From positions 1 through 10,761 of the forward strand of contig JAFOXS010000223.1 in assembly GCA_017391665.1 (NCBI GenBank): 10,761 bases of DNA. Reading direction: 5' to 3'. Positions 1-6,674 of this stretch are shown piece by piece (the first letter of the stretch is position 1; each line of letters begins with the position of its first letter). The notes under the pieces were generated by a model. That model was given only the letters and a program-made list of their open reading frames with translations, was not told the origin of the DNA and did no database searches. Both the position numbers and the translations under genes were made by a program. The DNA comes from Alistipes sp. Lineage in GTDB: Bacteria > Bacteroidota > Bacteroidia > Bacteroidales > Rikenellaceae.

Positions 1-897
1 ATGGCTGAGCGTAAGCGCACGGATCATCTGCTCATTTGTAGCACCGCACTCCTCGCCATAAACCACTACGGGCAAAGTAGCTGTAATACCCTGATTACCG
101 CTGCCAGAATTACTCATTACGGGCACCATAGCTCCTCCCATACGGGCATCACATGCGGAGGCCGTGTAGGACAATATGCGGGTAAAGATGCTATCACCCA
201 AAACCTGCAACTCACGACTGCCACGCAAGGTCTTACCCAGCGAGTGACCGAAATCTGCACCAAATGCGCTCTCGGCAGCAGCCTTGTTAAGGCGCTTTGA
301 CTCAAGGATAAACTCAATCTCCTCCAGCGGAGCGGTCATAGCAAAATCATACACCTTACGCAGTGAGAGAGCAACATCTTCGCTCTGTTCTGCCTGCTCT
401 CCCACAACACGATTATCCAGCGTCACCTGCCCATCCTGCTCAAGATAAACAAATGTTGTATGGCCTCCTGCAATAATAGCCTTGGCTGAATGATCAACTG
501 CCGACGCTTTAACCTCGATATAGAGTTTCTCTTCGATACCCTCCTTTACATCGATCGAAATGCGCTTCTCGTCGATATATGCACGACCGTCGGCCACAGC
601 CTTCTCGTCGGCATCCTTCAACACCTCCAGGCCATACTCCGAACGACCCACAATTGCTCCCAGCGCAATGGCAATAGGCAAACCGATCATGCCAGTGCCA
701 GGGATACCGACACCCATGGCATTTTTCAGGATGTTGGCACTCAACAGCACCTCTATCTTTTCGGGCTTACGACCCAACAACTCAGTAGCACGTGCTACGC
801 ACAACGATACGGCAACGGGTTCGGTGCAACCGATGGCTGGCACCACCTCGCGTTTTATAAGGGCTACGATAGCCTCTCTATCGGCAGTAGAAAACAT
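1..897 (-). CDS. L-cysteine desulfidase / L-serine dehydratase-like protein (CyuA/YhaM, UPF0597 family), C-terminus missing
   Basis: The 299 visible residues match the CyuA/YhaM (UPF0597) family, whose characterised members are iron-sulfur lyases that break L-cysteine into pyruvate, ammonia and sulfide in the cytoplasm. Seen: the family signature EVVPAIGCTEP at residues 17-27 with the conserved Cys24, a glycine-rich GVGIPGTGMIGLP stretch at 62-74, ACDARMGG at 248-255 and SNSGSGNQG at 262-270. Cys249 and Cys284 are possible cluster ligands; further cysteines should lie in the missing part. Family members are about 430 residues, so roughly 130 are off the left edge. The frame is open to base 1. 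The start at 897 gives the normal family N-terminus; there is no Shine-Dalgarno. The gene follows the acyl-CoA ligase terminator and has its own promoter. Databases often label such proteins 'serine dehydratase alpha subunit'; cysteine as substrate is inferred from the family. Confidence 0.88.
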   Translation of the reverse strand, partial: MFSTADREAIVALIKREVVPAIGCTEPVAVSLCVARATELLGRKPEKIEVLLSANILKNAMGVGIPGTGMIGLPIAIALGAIVGRSEYGLEVLKDADEKAVADGRAYIDEKRISIDVKEGIEEKLYIEVKASAVDHSAKAIIAGGHTTFVYLEQDGQVTLDNRVVGEQAEQSEDVALSLRKVYDFAMTAPLEEIEFILESKRLNKAAAESAFGADFGHSLGKTLRGSRELQVLGDSIFTRILSYTASACDARMGGAMVPVMSNSGSGNQGITATLPVVVYGEECGATNEQMIRALTLSH

Positions 898-911
898 ACT
901 TTGATAATTTC

Positions 912-927
912 AATTTTGTACAAAATT
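912..927. promoter_or_regulatory. Perfect 16-bp palindrome, candidate operator
   Basis: AATTTTGTACAAAATT is identical to its reverse complement. It overlaps the -7 box and predicted transcription start of the cysteine desulfidase gene, so a dimeric regulator bound here would block RNA polymerase. Part of the symmetry comes from the promoter box itself, which lowers the weight of the observation. The regulator is unknown. Confidence 0.4.
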
Positions 928-951
928 ACAAACTGTCGTTGATTATAGCAA
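921..951 (-). promoter_or_regulatory. Bacteroidota-type promoter of the cysteine desulfidase gene
   Basis: On the minus strand, TAATTTTG (928 down to 921) matches the Bacteroidota -7 consensus TAnnTTTG exactly. A TTG (951 to 949) lies 20 bases upstream, in the right place for the -33 element (TTTG). Transcription would start near 914, giving a leader of under 20 bases before the ATG at 897. A perfect palindrome covers the -7 box and the predicted start site. Confidence 0.6.
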
Positions 952-979
952 TTTTTACGACGATTTTCCTTTCACACAA

Positions 980-1020
980 ACACAAAAATAGGGGATGTAT
1001 CCGCGAAAATACATCCCCTT
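980..1020 (-). terminator. Intrinsic terminator of the acyl-CoA ligase gene
   Basis: The arms AGGGGATGTAT (990-1000) and ATACATCCCCT (1009-1019) form a perfect 11-bp stem around an 8-base loop. Read on the minus strand, the stem starts about 25 bases after the ligase stop codon and is followed by TATTTTTGTG, a short T-tract. The plus-strand side lacks a T-tract, so it acts for the minus-strand gene. Confidence 0.85.
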
Positions 1021-1044
1021 CTCCAAAATAACTATATGCTACAA

Positions 1045-2682
1045 TTAATTATAAAGGAATCTCTTGATTGACTGTTTGGGAGTGTGCTCAAAGCCCTGTT
1101 CAATAATCTCAATCTGCGCGATCTTACTATATGCGGGCAGAATCTTGTTCAACAGAATACGATTCTCCTCCAGCTGAGCCTTCAACTCATCGCGATTGCC
1201 GCTCTTCTGATCGTCGGGAGTAAGCGCTACAAGTGCAACCAGACCACCCTTACGCTCAACAACGAGCGACTCGCCAACGTGAGGCATAGAGTTAAGCTGA
1301 CTCTCAATCTCCTCGGGATAGATGTTCTGGCCATTAGGACTGAGGATCATGCACTTACTACGGCCCTTGATGAAGATATTGCCATTGCGATCGATAATAC
1401 CCAGATCGCCTGTACGAAGATAGCCATCCTCAGTAAAGGTAGCAGCCGTAGCCTCGGGATTCTTGAAATATCCCTGCATAACGTTGTCGCCATGTACCTG
1501 AATCTCACCAACTTTATTCTCGGGATCCTCAGAGTCAATACGCACAACCACATTATCCACAGCACGACCACACGAACCAAGGCGGAACGACTCCCAGGGT
1601 GAGTAACCGATAAGCGGAGCGCACTCGGTCATTCCGTAACCAACCGTATAGGGCAGGCGAATCTTACGCATCACCTTCTCTACGGGCAGGCTGATAGCAG
1701 CACCGCCTAGTACGATTGAACGCAGATTACCACCAAATGTATTAAGCAGCGTTGCACGTACCTTGCCATAAATAAGCTTGTTAACACCAGGAATAGACGT
1801 CAATATACGCATCATGGGCTTATTGAGCGTAGGCATAACCTTATTCTTGAAGATCTTCTCCATAACCAGAGGTACTGTAATAAGGATATAAGGCTTAATA
1901 TCGGCCAACGCCTGCATGAGCACCGTAGGAGTAGGAGTCTTGCCCAGGAAATATACATGAGCACCACCACTCAAGGGGTAGAGGAACTCAAATGCCATAC
2001 CATACATATGAGCCAACGGAAGCATCGACATAATCTTATCATCGTTGGTTACGGGGATATTACGCAGACCAAACTCAATATTTGACGAGAGGTTACGCGC
2101 TGTAAGCATAACGCCCTTGGGCGAGCTTGTAGTACCAGAGGTATAGTTGATAATGGCAAGATCATCCAGCGAAGAGAACTTATAGTCTGTTACCGAGATC
2201 TTATCCTCCTCACCATATACCTTAGGCATTGATGACTCAATCTTCTCAGCAGCCTCAACGTATGCTTTGTCGGCAGCATAGAGCAATGAGAAATCATCAA
2301 CATTGATTGCTGCTTTCAGATTAGGCATTGTAGACTGATCCATATTCTCCCACATGCGTGTCTCTGTAAAGAGCACAACACTCTCAGAGTGGAGAGTAAG
2401 TCCCGTGATAGTCTCGGGCGCAAAGTCGGGAAGAATGGGGACTGCCACGCAGCGACGTGTTGCCGCAGCGAGGAAACTGATAGCCCAGTGTGCGCAGTTC
2501 TTTGAAGCGAGGGCAATCTTATCGCCATCCTGAATCTCCATCACCTCAAACAAAGCGTGCAACTTTGCTATACGTGTTGCCATGTCGGCAAATGTAAATG
2601 TTGCTCCTTTGTAATCGCTCAAAGCAGGTTTCTGCCACTGCTCGCGCATTGAGGTTTGAAGTATGGAAAGATAGTGTCGCAT
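1045..2682 (-). CDS. AMP-forming long-chain acyl-CoA ligase (FadD/FAA1-like)
   Basis: A 545-residue member of the adenylate-forming enzyme superfamily, best matching long-chain fatty acid-CoA ligases: fatty acid + ATP + CoA gives acyl-CoA + AMP + PPi. Seen: the phosphate-binding loop YTSGTTSSPKG at 180-190, LPLAHMYGM at 221-229, YGMTE at 349-353, TGDLG with the ribose-binding Asp at 424-428, and the hinge GRSKCMILSPNGQNIYPEE at 440-458. Length is usual. There is no signal peptide or membrane segment, so it is cytosolic or peripheral. Near the C-terminus, where a catalytic lysine is expected (as in TPTxKIKR), the sequence reads TPKQSIKR (534-541), which puts Ser538 at the aligned position; Lys536 or Lys540 might serve instead. 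The gene lies downstream of a thioesterase and LytTR regulator and upstream of a strong terminator. Substrate chain length cannot be read from sequence; another carboxylic acid is possible. Confidence 0.9.
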   Translation of the reverse strand: MRHYLSILQTSMREQWQKPALSDYKGATFTFADMATRIAKLHALFEVMEIQDGDKIALASKNCAHWAISFLAAATRRCVAVPILPDFAPETITGLTLHSESVVLFTETRMWENMDQSTMPNLKAAINVDDFSLLYAADKAYVEAAEKIESSMPKVYGEEDKISVTDYKFSSLDDLAIINYTSGTTSSPKGVMLTARNLSSNIEFGLRNIPVTNDDKIMSMLPLAHMYGMAFEFLYPLSGGAHVYFLGKTPTPTVLMQALADIKPYILITVPLVMEKIFKNKVMPTLNKPMMRILTSIPGVNKLIYGKVRATLLNTFGGNLRSIVLGGAAISLPVEKVMRKIRLPYTVGYGMTECAPLIGYSPWESFRLGSCGRAVDNVVVRIDSEDPENKVGEIQVHGDNVMQGYFKNPEATAATFTEDGYLRTGDLGIIDRNGNIFIKGRSKCMILSPNGQNIYPEEIESQLNSMPHVGESLVVERKGGLVALVALTPDDQKSGNRDELKAQLEENRILLNKILPAYSKIAQIEIIEQGFEHTPKQSIKRFLYN

Positions 2683-2691
2683 AAAATTTAA

Positions 2692-2696
2692 CTCCT
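2692..2696 (-). promoter_or_regulatory. Shine-Dalgarno of the acyl-CoA ligase gene
   Basis: AGGAG on the minus strand lies 9 bases before the ATG at 2682. It is the clearest Shine-Dalgarno among the minus-strand genes here, where most starts have only A/T-rich leaders, and it supports the chosen start. Confidence 0.65.
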
Positions 2697-2725
2697 ATTT
2701 ATTTAAATTTGGTTTTTCAATTACA

Positions 2726-2750
2726 ATGCGAATATCGCGTTATTATGCGA
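2726..2750. repeat. ATGCGA direct repeats with a small inverted repeat upstream of the ligase gene
   Basis: ATGCGA occurs at 2726-2731 and 2745-2750, 19 bases apart (about two helical turns). GCGAATATCGC, an inverted repeat with 4-bp arms, lies at 2728-2738. This is 44-68 bases upstream of the ligase start, where an operator could sit. No convincing TAnnTTTG promoter box was found in this gap, so its role is uncertain. Confidence 0.25.
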
Positions 2751-2784
2751 GTTAAAAAAATAAATGTGATAGTCACCACGCCTG

Positions 2785-2853
2785 AGGGGTGAAATCCCTA
2801 TAGGGGCTAAAAAACGCTATTTAGGGGTGAAATTCGAAAATTCCACCCCTAAA
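2785..2853. repeat. Cluster of AGGGGTG elements in direct and inverted orientation
   Basis: AGGGGTGAAAT occurs exactly at 2785-2795 and again at 2823-2833 (38 bases apart, start to start). A related AGGGGC lies at 2802-2807 inside the palindrome CCCTATAGGG (2796-2805), and an inverted copy CACCCCT at 2844-2850. The second direct copy pairs with the inverted copy to make the terminator hairpin; the first copy could compete for the same partner. Confidence 0.5.
2820..2853 (-). terminator. Hairpin terminator after the LytTR gene
   Basis: TTTAGGGGTG (2820-2829) and CACCCCTAAA (2844-2853) form a 10-bp stem. It continues past one A/C mismatch into 4 further pairs (AATT/AATT) closing a four-base CGAA loop. 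On the minus strand it begins 21 bases after the LytTR stop codon, and a run of six T follows about 5 bases after the stem. The gap before the T-run makes it weaker than the terminator at 990-1019. Confidence 0.6.
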
Positions 2854-2874
2854 TAAATCGTACTTTTGCGAAAA

Positions 2875-3756
2875 TTATGCGTTTTCAGGCGAGCTCATAA
2901 GCCACTTTTTGACGCTATCCACATAGGTCTTTGATATGGGAACATCGGGAACTCCGGCAATACCGAATTCGATAAACATACCCTCTTTTTCGCGACGCAT
3001 GACCTTGACCAAATCAAGATTCACCATATAGGAACGGTGACACTGCTGAATGTGAGTCGATGCCAACTGCTCGGCTACATGCTTGAGTGTGTTACGCACC
3101 AGCACCTTCTTGGGAGAGTTGTTATTGGTATACCATACACAGATATAATTATCGGCCGACTCGATCAGGAGCAGATGCTCACGACGTACCGACAGGCGCA
3201 TCTCGCCCTTGGTATCGAAAATCTGAATATATGCCGTCTGCAGAGCAGTCTCATCCTCGGCAATCTGCTTACGCAAGACACGCAACTGCGCCACACGCTC
3301 TTGCCAAATGAAGTAGATGTAGCACATGGTATAGGGGATCAAGAGGATAAGGAATGTCTTTACCAAAGAGTTGCGGAACAGGGTAATAACGCCCTTATCA
3401 GTATCGGTAAAGAGCACCGCCGCCAGCGTAAATATTAGGGACATAGCCAAAATCTCGCAAGCTATCCAGCTAATATAGGTGACATAGGACATCGTATGAC
3501 GACGCGTATATATGTCCATAAACCATCGGCTGATAGCTGCCACAGCCATACCAATCAAGATAAGGAAGATGGTAATAAGCTGCACTACAAGTTCGCGCGA
3601 AATATTAAGCCATGCCAGGAAACGAGTATCTGTATCAATTCGATCAAAGTCAAAGGGACTATAGATCGAAATAAAGAGCAGAGCGAATATCGGCACGAAG
3701 ATAATCATCGCGAGCTGATTCGATCTATTATATATGAATTGTGGTATTGGTGTCAT
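2875..3756 (-). CDS. Membrane-anchored LytTR-family DNA-binding regulator
   Basis: A 293-residue protein with two parts. Residues about 15-151 hold four hydrophobic, probably membrane-spanning segments (about 15-33, 56-75, 92-116, 131-151). After a charged linker that may form a short coiled coil (152-175), residues about 183-287 are a LytTR DNA-binding domain, recognised by EHLLLIESADNYICVWY (193-209), KVLVRNTLKHVAEQL (217-231) and the typical CHRSYMVNLDLV (239-250). There is no receiver domain, so this is not a classical response regulator; a one-component, membrane-sensing role is inferred. The stop of the thioesterase gene lies 16 bases upstream of this ATG, and no promoter is evident in between, so they are likely co-transcribed. 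It may control the neighbouring acyl-chain genes or itself. The signal sensed is unknown. Confidence 0.88.
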   Translation of the reverse strand: MTPIPQFIYNRSNQLAMIIFVPIFALLFISIYSPFDFDRIDTDTRFLAWLNISRELVVQLITIFLILIGMAVAAISRWFMDIYTRRHTMSYVTYISWIACEILAMSLIFTLAAVLFTDTDKGVITLFRNSLVKTFLILLIPYTMCYIYFIWQERVAQLRVLRKQIAEDETALQTAYIQIFDTKGEMRLSVRREHLLLIESADNYICVWYTNNNSPKKVLVRNTLKHVAEQLASTHIQQCHRSYMVNLDLVKVMRREKEGMFIEFGIAGVPDVPISKTYVDSVKKWLMSSPENA

Positions 3757-3772
3757 CTCTGCTCTGTTTTAA

Positions 3773-4498
3773 TTATCTAACCTCCAAAGCCATGCGGCAC
3801 AACGCTTCACCTGAGTCATTGCGGTAAGCAAACTGATAGGTATTACCCTCAGACTGAGCCATAAGCGTCAAATAATCGCCATAGCGCGACTCCTTCATAA
3901 AATTCATATCAAAACGGAATGCCGACAAATGCTCGGGCACCTCAATGGGAAGCGTATCGAAGATCATATCGATGTAGCGCATTGTATTCATATGGCGGTT
4001 AAAGTCAATATCGCTATACACCACACGGTGCTCCTTAACGGGCTCGCTCGTTACAACACCAATACGACGCGGACGCTCACATGGCGACGGAGAATCAACC
4101 ATATTACCCTCATGTGCCTTTGCCATGGTATTCATATCTACGGGCATACGTGTAGCATAATCGATCATGCACCACTGCGATACGGCACGACCAAACTCCT
4201 CGCCCTTATCGTTTACGAGTGTGAAGTTACGTGTCGATGAGAGACGGTTGTAGTCGCTAATCCATGTGTAAAGTGTAAACTCGCTATACTCCTCGGGCAG
4301 ATAATCCATCTCCAGACACATGCGAGAGAGAACCCAGCCATAATTATTGCCCGCCAAAGCATCGATACCAAAACCACGCTTGTGAGCATCCTCACCCGCT
4401 GCATGCAGAACCAGATCACACATCGACGACACTGACACTCGGCTCGTAAAATCAACGTGTTGAGGTCCAACATTATAGCGAAAAACACTTTTCTCCAT
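3773..4498 (-). CDS. Acyl-ACP thioesterase (FatA/FatB-like, double hotdog)
   Basis: A 241-residue acyl-ACP thioesterase, which hydrolyses acyl-ACP to free fatty acid and ACP and so ends chain elongation in the cytoplasm. Seen: an N-terminal hotdog half starting RYNVGPQHVDFTSRVSVSSM (7-26), with a WVLSRM strand at 55-60, and a C-terminal half with DFNRHMNTMRYIDMIFD (165-181). In that motif Asp165, Asn167 and His169 match the catalytic DxNxH of plant FatB, and Glu203 in FMKES matches the fourth catalytic residue. Length is usual for bacterial members and there is no transit or signal peptide. It is the first gene of a probable two-gene transcript with the LytTR regulator and has a promoter-like box 42 bases upstream. 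Chain-length preference cannot be predicted from this sequence. Confidence 0.92.
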   Translation of the reverse strand: MEKSVFRYNVGPQHVDFTSRVSVSSMCDLVLHAAGEDAHKRGFGIDALAGNNYGWVLSRMCLEMDYLPEEYSEFTLYTWISDYNRLSSTRNFTLVNDKGEEFGRAVSQWCMIDYATRMPVDMNTMAKAHEGNMVDSPSPCERPRRIGVVTSEPVKEHRVVYSDIDFNRHMNTMRYIDMIFDTLPIEVPEHLSAFRFDMNFMKESRYGDYLTLMAQSEGNTYQFAYRNDSGEALCRMALEVR

Positions 4499-4539
4499 AT
4501 CTCAATTATTATTTTGTTATAGACATTAATATTTCGTCA

Positions 4540-4547
4540 CAAATTTA
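4540..4547 (-). promoter_or_regulatory. Promoter -7 box of the thioesterase-LytTR transcript
   Basis: TAAATTTG on the minus strand (4547 down to 4540) matches TAnnTTTG. It lies 42 bases upstream of the thioesterase ATG and just downstream of the oxidoreductase terminator, as expected for a new transcript. The -33 element is poor (TGGTT near 4565-4569). Confidence 0.55.
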
Positions 4548-4575
4548 TAAAAAAAATGGCAGATAACCATAAATT

Positions 4576-4615
4576 AAGGTCGCGTTTTGACCCTAAACAG
4601 CCCAAACGCGACCTT
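4576..4615 (-). terminator. Hairpin terminator of the FAD oxidoreductase gene
   Basis: AAGGTCGCGTTT (4576-4587) and AAACGCGACCTT (4604-4615) form a perfect 12-bp stem with a 16-base loop. On the minus strand it begins 23 bases after the oxidoreductase stop codon. The following bases (AATTTATGG) are only moderately T-rich, so it may be a weak or factor-assisted terminator. Confidence 0.65.
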
Positions 4616-4638
4616 GAAAACTATATGCTTTATGCCGC

Positions 4639-6627
4639 TTACTTCTTCACCAGCAGTACTGCATCGGCACAAATCTGACCTGTAACATCGCCCTTATTTG
4701 TAAACTCTACGAATCCGGGCTTGCCGCTCTGCAAAGAATACTCGCCAAGTGATACCCACTCGCCAGAGGTCTGACCAAGAATCTCAATCTCATCGGCATT
4801 GAGAATGATGGTCTTCTCTGCACCGCCATCATTGAGCAATAGCTCGGTCTTCTTCGATGACTCGCCACGGCGGATGAAGTATGTGTAAATCTCATACTTA
4901 CCGTCAGTCCCCACCTCGAAAGGATAGCGTACACGCTGCTCCTTTGATGTAGGATCGAGCACCATATATGAACGGCCAAAGCCATTGTTCTTCTCGATAC
5001 GGGTCCAGCCTTCAGGCAGAGTAAGCGAAGAGTCATCGACAACGATATCAGCAGGAGTACCATCGAGCAGAGGATCCTCTACGTACATACGCTGAATCTC
5101 CTTTACATCAACCTCCTGCACCTTGACACCACCATCAATAGCCAGGCAAGCTGCCTTTGCTGCACTCTGACCAAGGAGCATAAATACAGGCTCCATACGG
5201 ATCGAACCGTAAGCGATATGGCTTGCAGACAAGCATACGGGTACAAGCAGGTTGTCGCACTCCTCGCGCTTGGGTGTAAGGCAACGATACGACACATCGT
5301 AAGGCAGACCGCCAGAGATCTCGACATTACCCTCGTTCTTAACCATCGTCTTGCCATCCTTAACGATGACAACTCGCTGGCAATTGTGCGAATCCATAGT
5401 GTATGCCGCCATACCTACGCCATCGTCCACCTTGGCGATATTGTCGCAGTTGGCTTGAGTCGCAACATACTCACCCACCATGCGGCGCGCCTCGCGGATA
5501 TAGAGCTGCGGTGTCCAGTGACCATACTCCACGTACTCATCCTTGGGCAGACCATACGCCAGCATCTGATCACGCAACTGCTGGGGCACACGCTCGTCGT
5601 TACCCATAAACCACAGCAAACCCAGAGTATAGTCCTTGTGAGCCTGAATAATCTCAGCACGACGCTCATACGATGCCTCGGGATAGTCGTGGTTCATACC
5701 AATCATATCGGTAGAGAATGCGCCACGGTTGTTGATATCGGTCTTATTGTTGGGCATCGGGCTGATGATGAAATAGCCGTTGAGATTATAGTTCTTCTGC
5801 GCCTCAATGATGCGGAGCAACAACTCATAGCGTGAGGGATCATAGTTTGCAGGCTTCTCAATGGGAAGCATATTTGCAGGATCCTTGGTAAGGCAGATGC
5901 GGTAGTTATATGCCTGCACCATCTTGTCGCCCGAACCTGTAGCAGCAAGTGCCGCATCAGAGATACCCCACAGCAGACCGCTCGCAGGGTTACCCTTCTC
6001 TACGTAAGGATCTACGTTATCAACGAACTGATGCAGGTGCTGCATCTGTACACCGTTGTGATCCTCGCCATAGACCTTATTATCCTCACGACCAACTACG
6101 TAGCTTACACCCGCGCGAGCCATCAAATCGCCCTCGTAGGTACAATCAATAAATTGCTTGGCCGAGATCTCCGTCATGGGTTCACCCTTCACATTCTCAA
6201 GGGAGATAGACTTAATCGTTGCGCCCTGCTTCTGCACACCTACGATACGATGATCGTAGAGCACCTCAACATTGCCACGTGCGATATAATCCTTAAAAAT
6301 ATTCTCTGCCACACTCGGCTCGAAGATCCAACTCTCCAGACGACCATAGTGTGCTCCCACACGACGATAGAAATCAAGGGCAAGGCCCTTTACGACCTGC
6401 TTGTTACCGATATCGGTCTGACCCAAACCGCCTGACGACATACCACCAAGACGCTGACCAGGTTCAACAAGCAACACCTTCTTACCCTGCTTGGCTACGG
6501 CATAAGCCGCAATAACACCAGCCGATGTGCCACCATAGACACATACATCGTACTCTGCCTTAGGTGACGAACAAGCTGTTGTCAAGAGCATTAACGCCGA
6601 CAAGGCGTAACATATCAATCTTTTCAT
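4639..6627 (-). CDS. Lipoprotein FAD-dependent oxidoreductase with golvesin/xanthan-lyase-like C-terminal domain
   Basis: A 662-residue exported flavoprotein. Residues 1-18 are a lipoprotein signal peptide ending in LTTAC, with Cys19 as the lipidated residue. The Rossmann FAD site follows: YDVCVYGGTSAGVIAA (26-41), the acidic ribose-binding end VLLVEP (51-56), then GGMSSGGLGQTD (61-72), typical of the FAD_oxidored family. CTYEGDLMARAG (162-173) and RMEPVFMLLGQSAA (477-490) are further FAD-contact motifs. Residues about 522-661 look like the beta-rich golvesin C-terminal / xanthan-lyase-type domain found in many Bacteroidota homologues, which are often labelled 'xanthan lyase' without evidence. 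The residues after Cys19 (SSPK) lack the acidic Bacteroidota surface-export signal, so a periplasmic location is more likely. It is a single-gene unit, divergent from rarA. The substrate is unknown; no polysaccharide-utilisation genes are nearby. Confidence 0.88.
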   Translation of the reverse strand: MKRLICYALSALMLLTTACSSPKAEYDVCVYGGTSAGVIAAYAVAKQGKKVLLVEPGQRLGGMSSGGLGQTDIGNKQVVKGLALDFYRRVGAHYGRLESWIFEPSVAENIFKDYIARGNVEVLYDHRIVGVQKQGATIKSISLENVKGEPMTEISAKQFIDCTYEGDLMARAGVSYVVGREDNKVYGEDHNGVQMQHLHQFVDNVDPYVEKGNPASGLLWGISDAALAATGSGDKMVQAYNYRICLTKDPANMLPIEKPANYDPSRYELLLRIIEAQKNYNLNGYFIISPMPNNKTDINNRGAFSTDMIGMNHDYPEASYERRAEIIQAHKDYTLGLLWFMGNDERVPQQLRDQMLAYGLPKDEYVEYGHWTPQLYIREARRMVGEYVATQANCDNIAKVDDGVGMAAYTMDSHNCQRVVIVKDGKTMVKNEGNVEISGGLPYDVSYRCLTPKREECDNLLVPVCLSASHIAYGSIRMEPVFMLLGQSAAKAACLAIDGGVKVQEVDVKEIQRMYVEDPLLDGTPADIVVDDSSLTLPEGWTRIEKNNGFGRSYMVLDPTSKEQRVRYPFEVGTDGKYEIYTYFIRRGESSKKTELLLNDGGAEKTIILNADEIEILGQTSGEWVSLGEYSLQSGKPGFVEFTNKGDVTGQICADAVLLVKK

Positions 6628-6653
6628 ATAAATAAAGTATTTGTTGTTAAATA

Positions 6654-6661
6654 CAAAATTA
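6654..6661 (-). promoter_or_regulatory. Promoter -7 box of the FAD oxidoreductase gene
   Basis: TAATTTTG on the minus strand (6661 down to 6654) matches TAnnTTTG, 26 bases upstream of the ATG at 6627. The surrounding 14 bases are identical to the cysteine desulfidase promoter core (919-932). No good TTTG at -33; that position falls in an inverted repeat. Confidence 0.55.
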
Positions 6662-6674
6662 CAAAAAATAGAAG

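Noticed and set aside
490..942. 150-codon open frame on the plus strand near the left edge
   Set aside because: The minus-strand frame here encodes a clear CyuA/YhaM-family protein; the plus-strand peptide is low in recognisable features and ends in the promoter region.
2875..3756. Classical two-component response regulator
   Set aside because: There is no receiver domain before the LytTR domain and no histidine kinase gene beside it; the N-terminal half is hydrophobic membrane sequence.
5218..5835. 205-codon open frame on the plus strand inside the FAD oxidoreductase gene
   Set aside because: Antisense to a well-supported flavoprotein; no known motif, and no promoter or Shine-Dalgarno.
4639..6627. 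Naming the oxidoreductase 'xanthan lyase'
   Set aside because: Only the C-terminal beta-rich tail resembles that label. The main part is an FAD-binding oxidoreductase and no lyase catalytic domain is visible.
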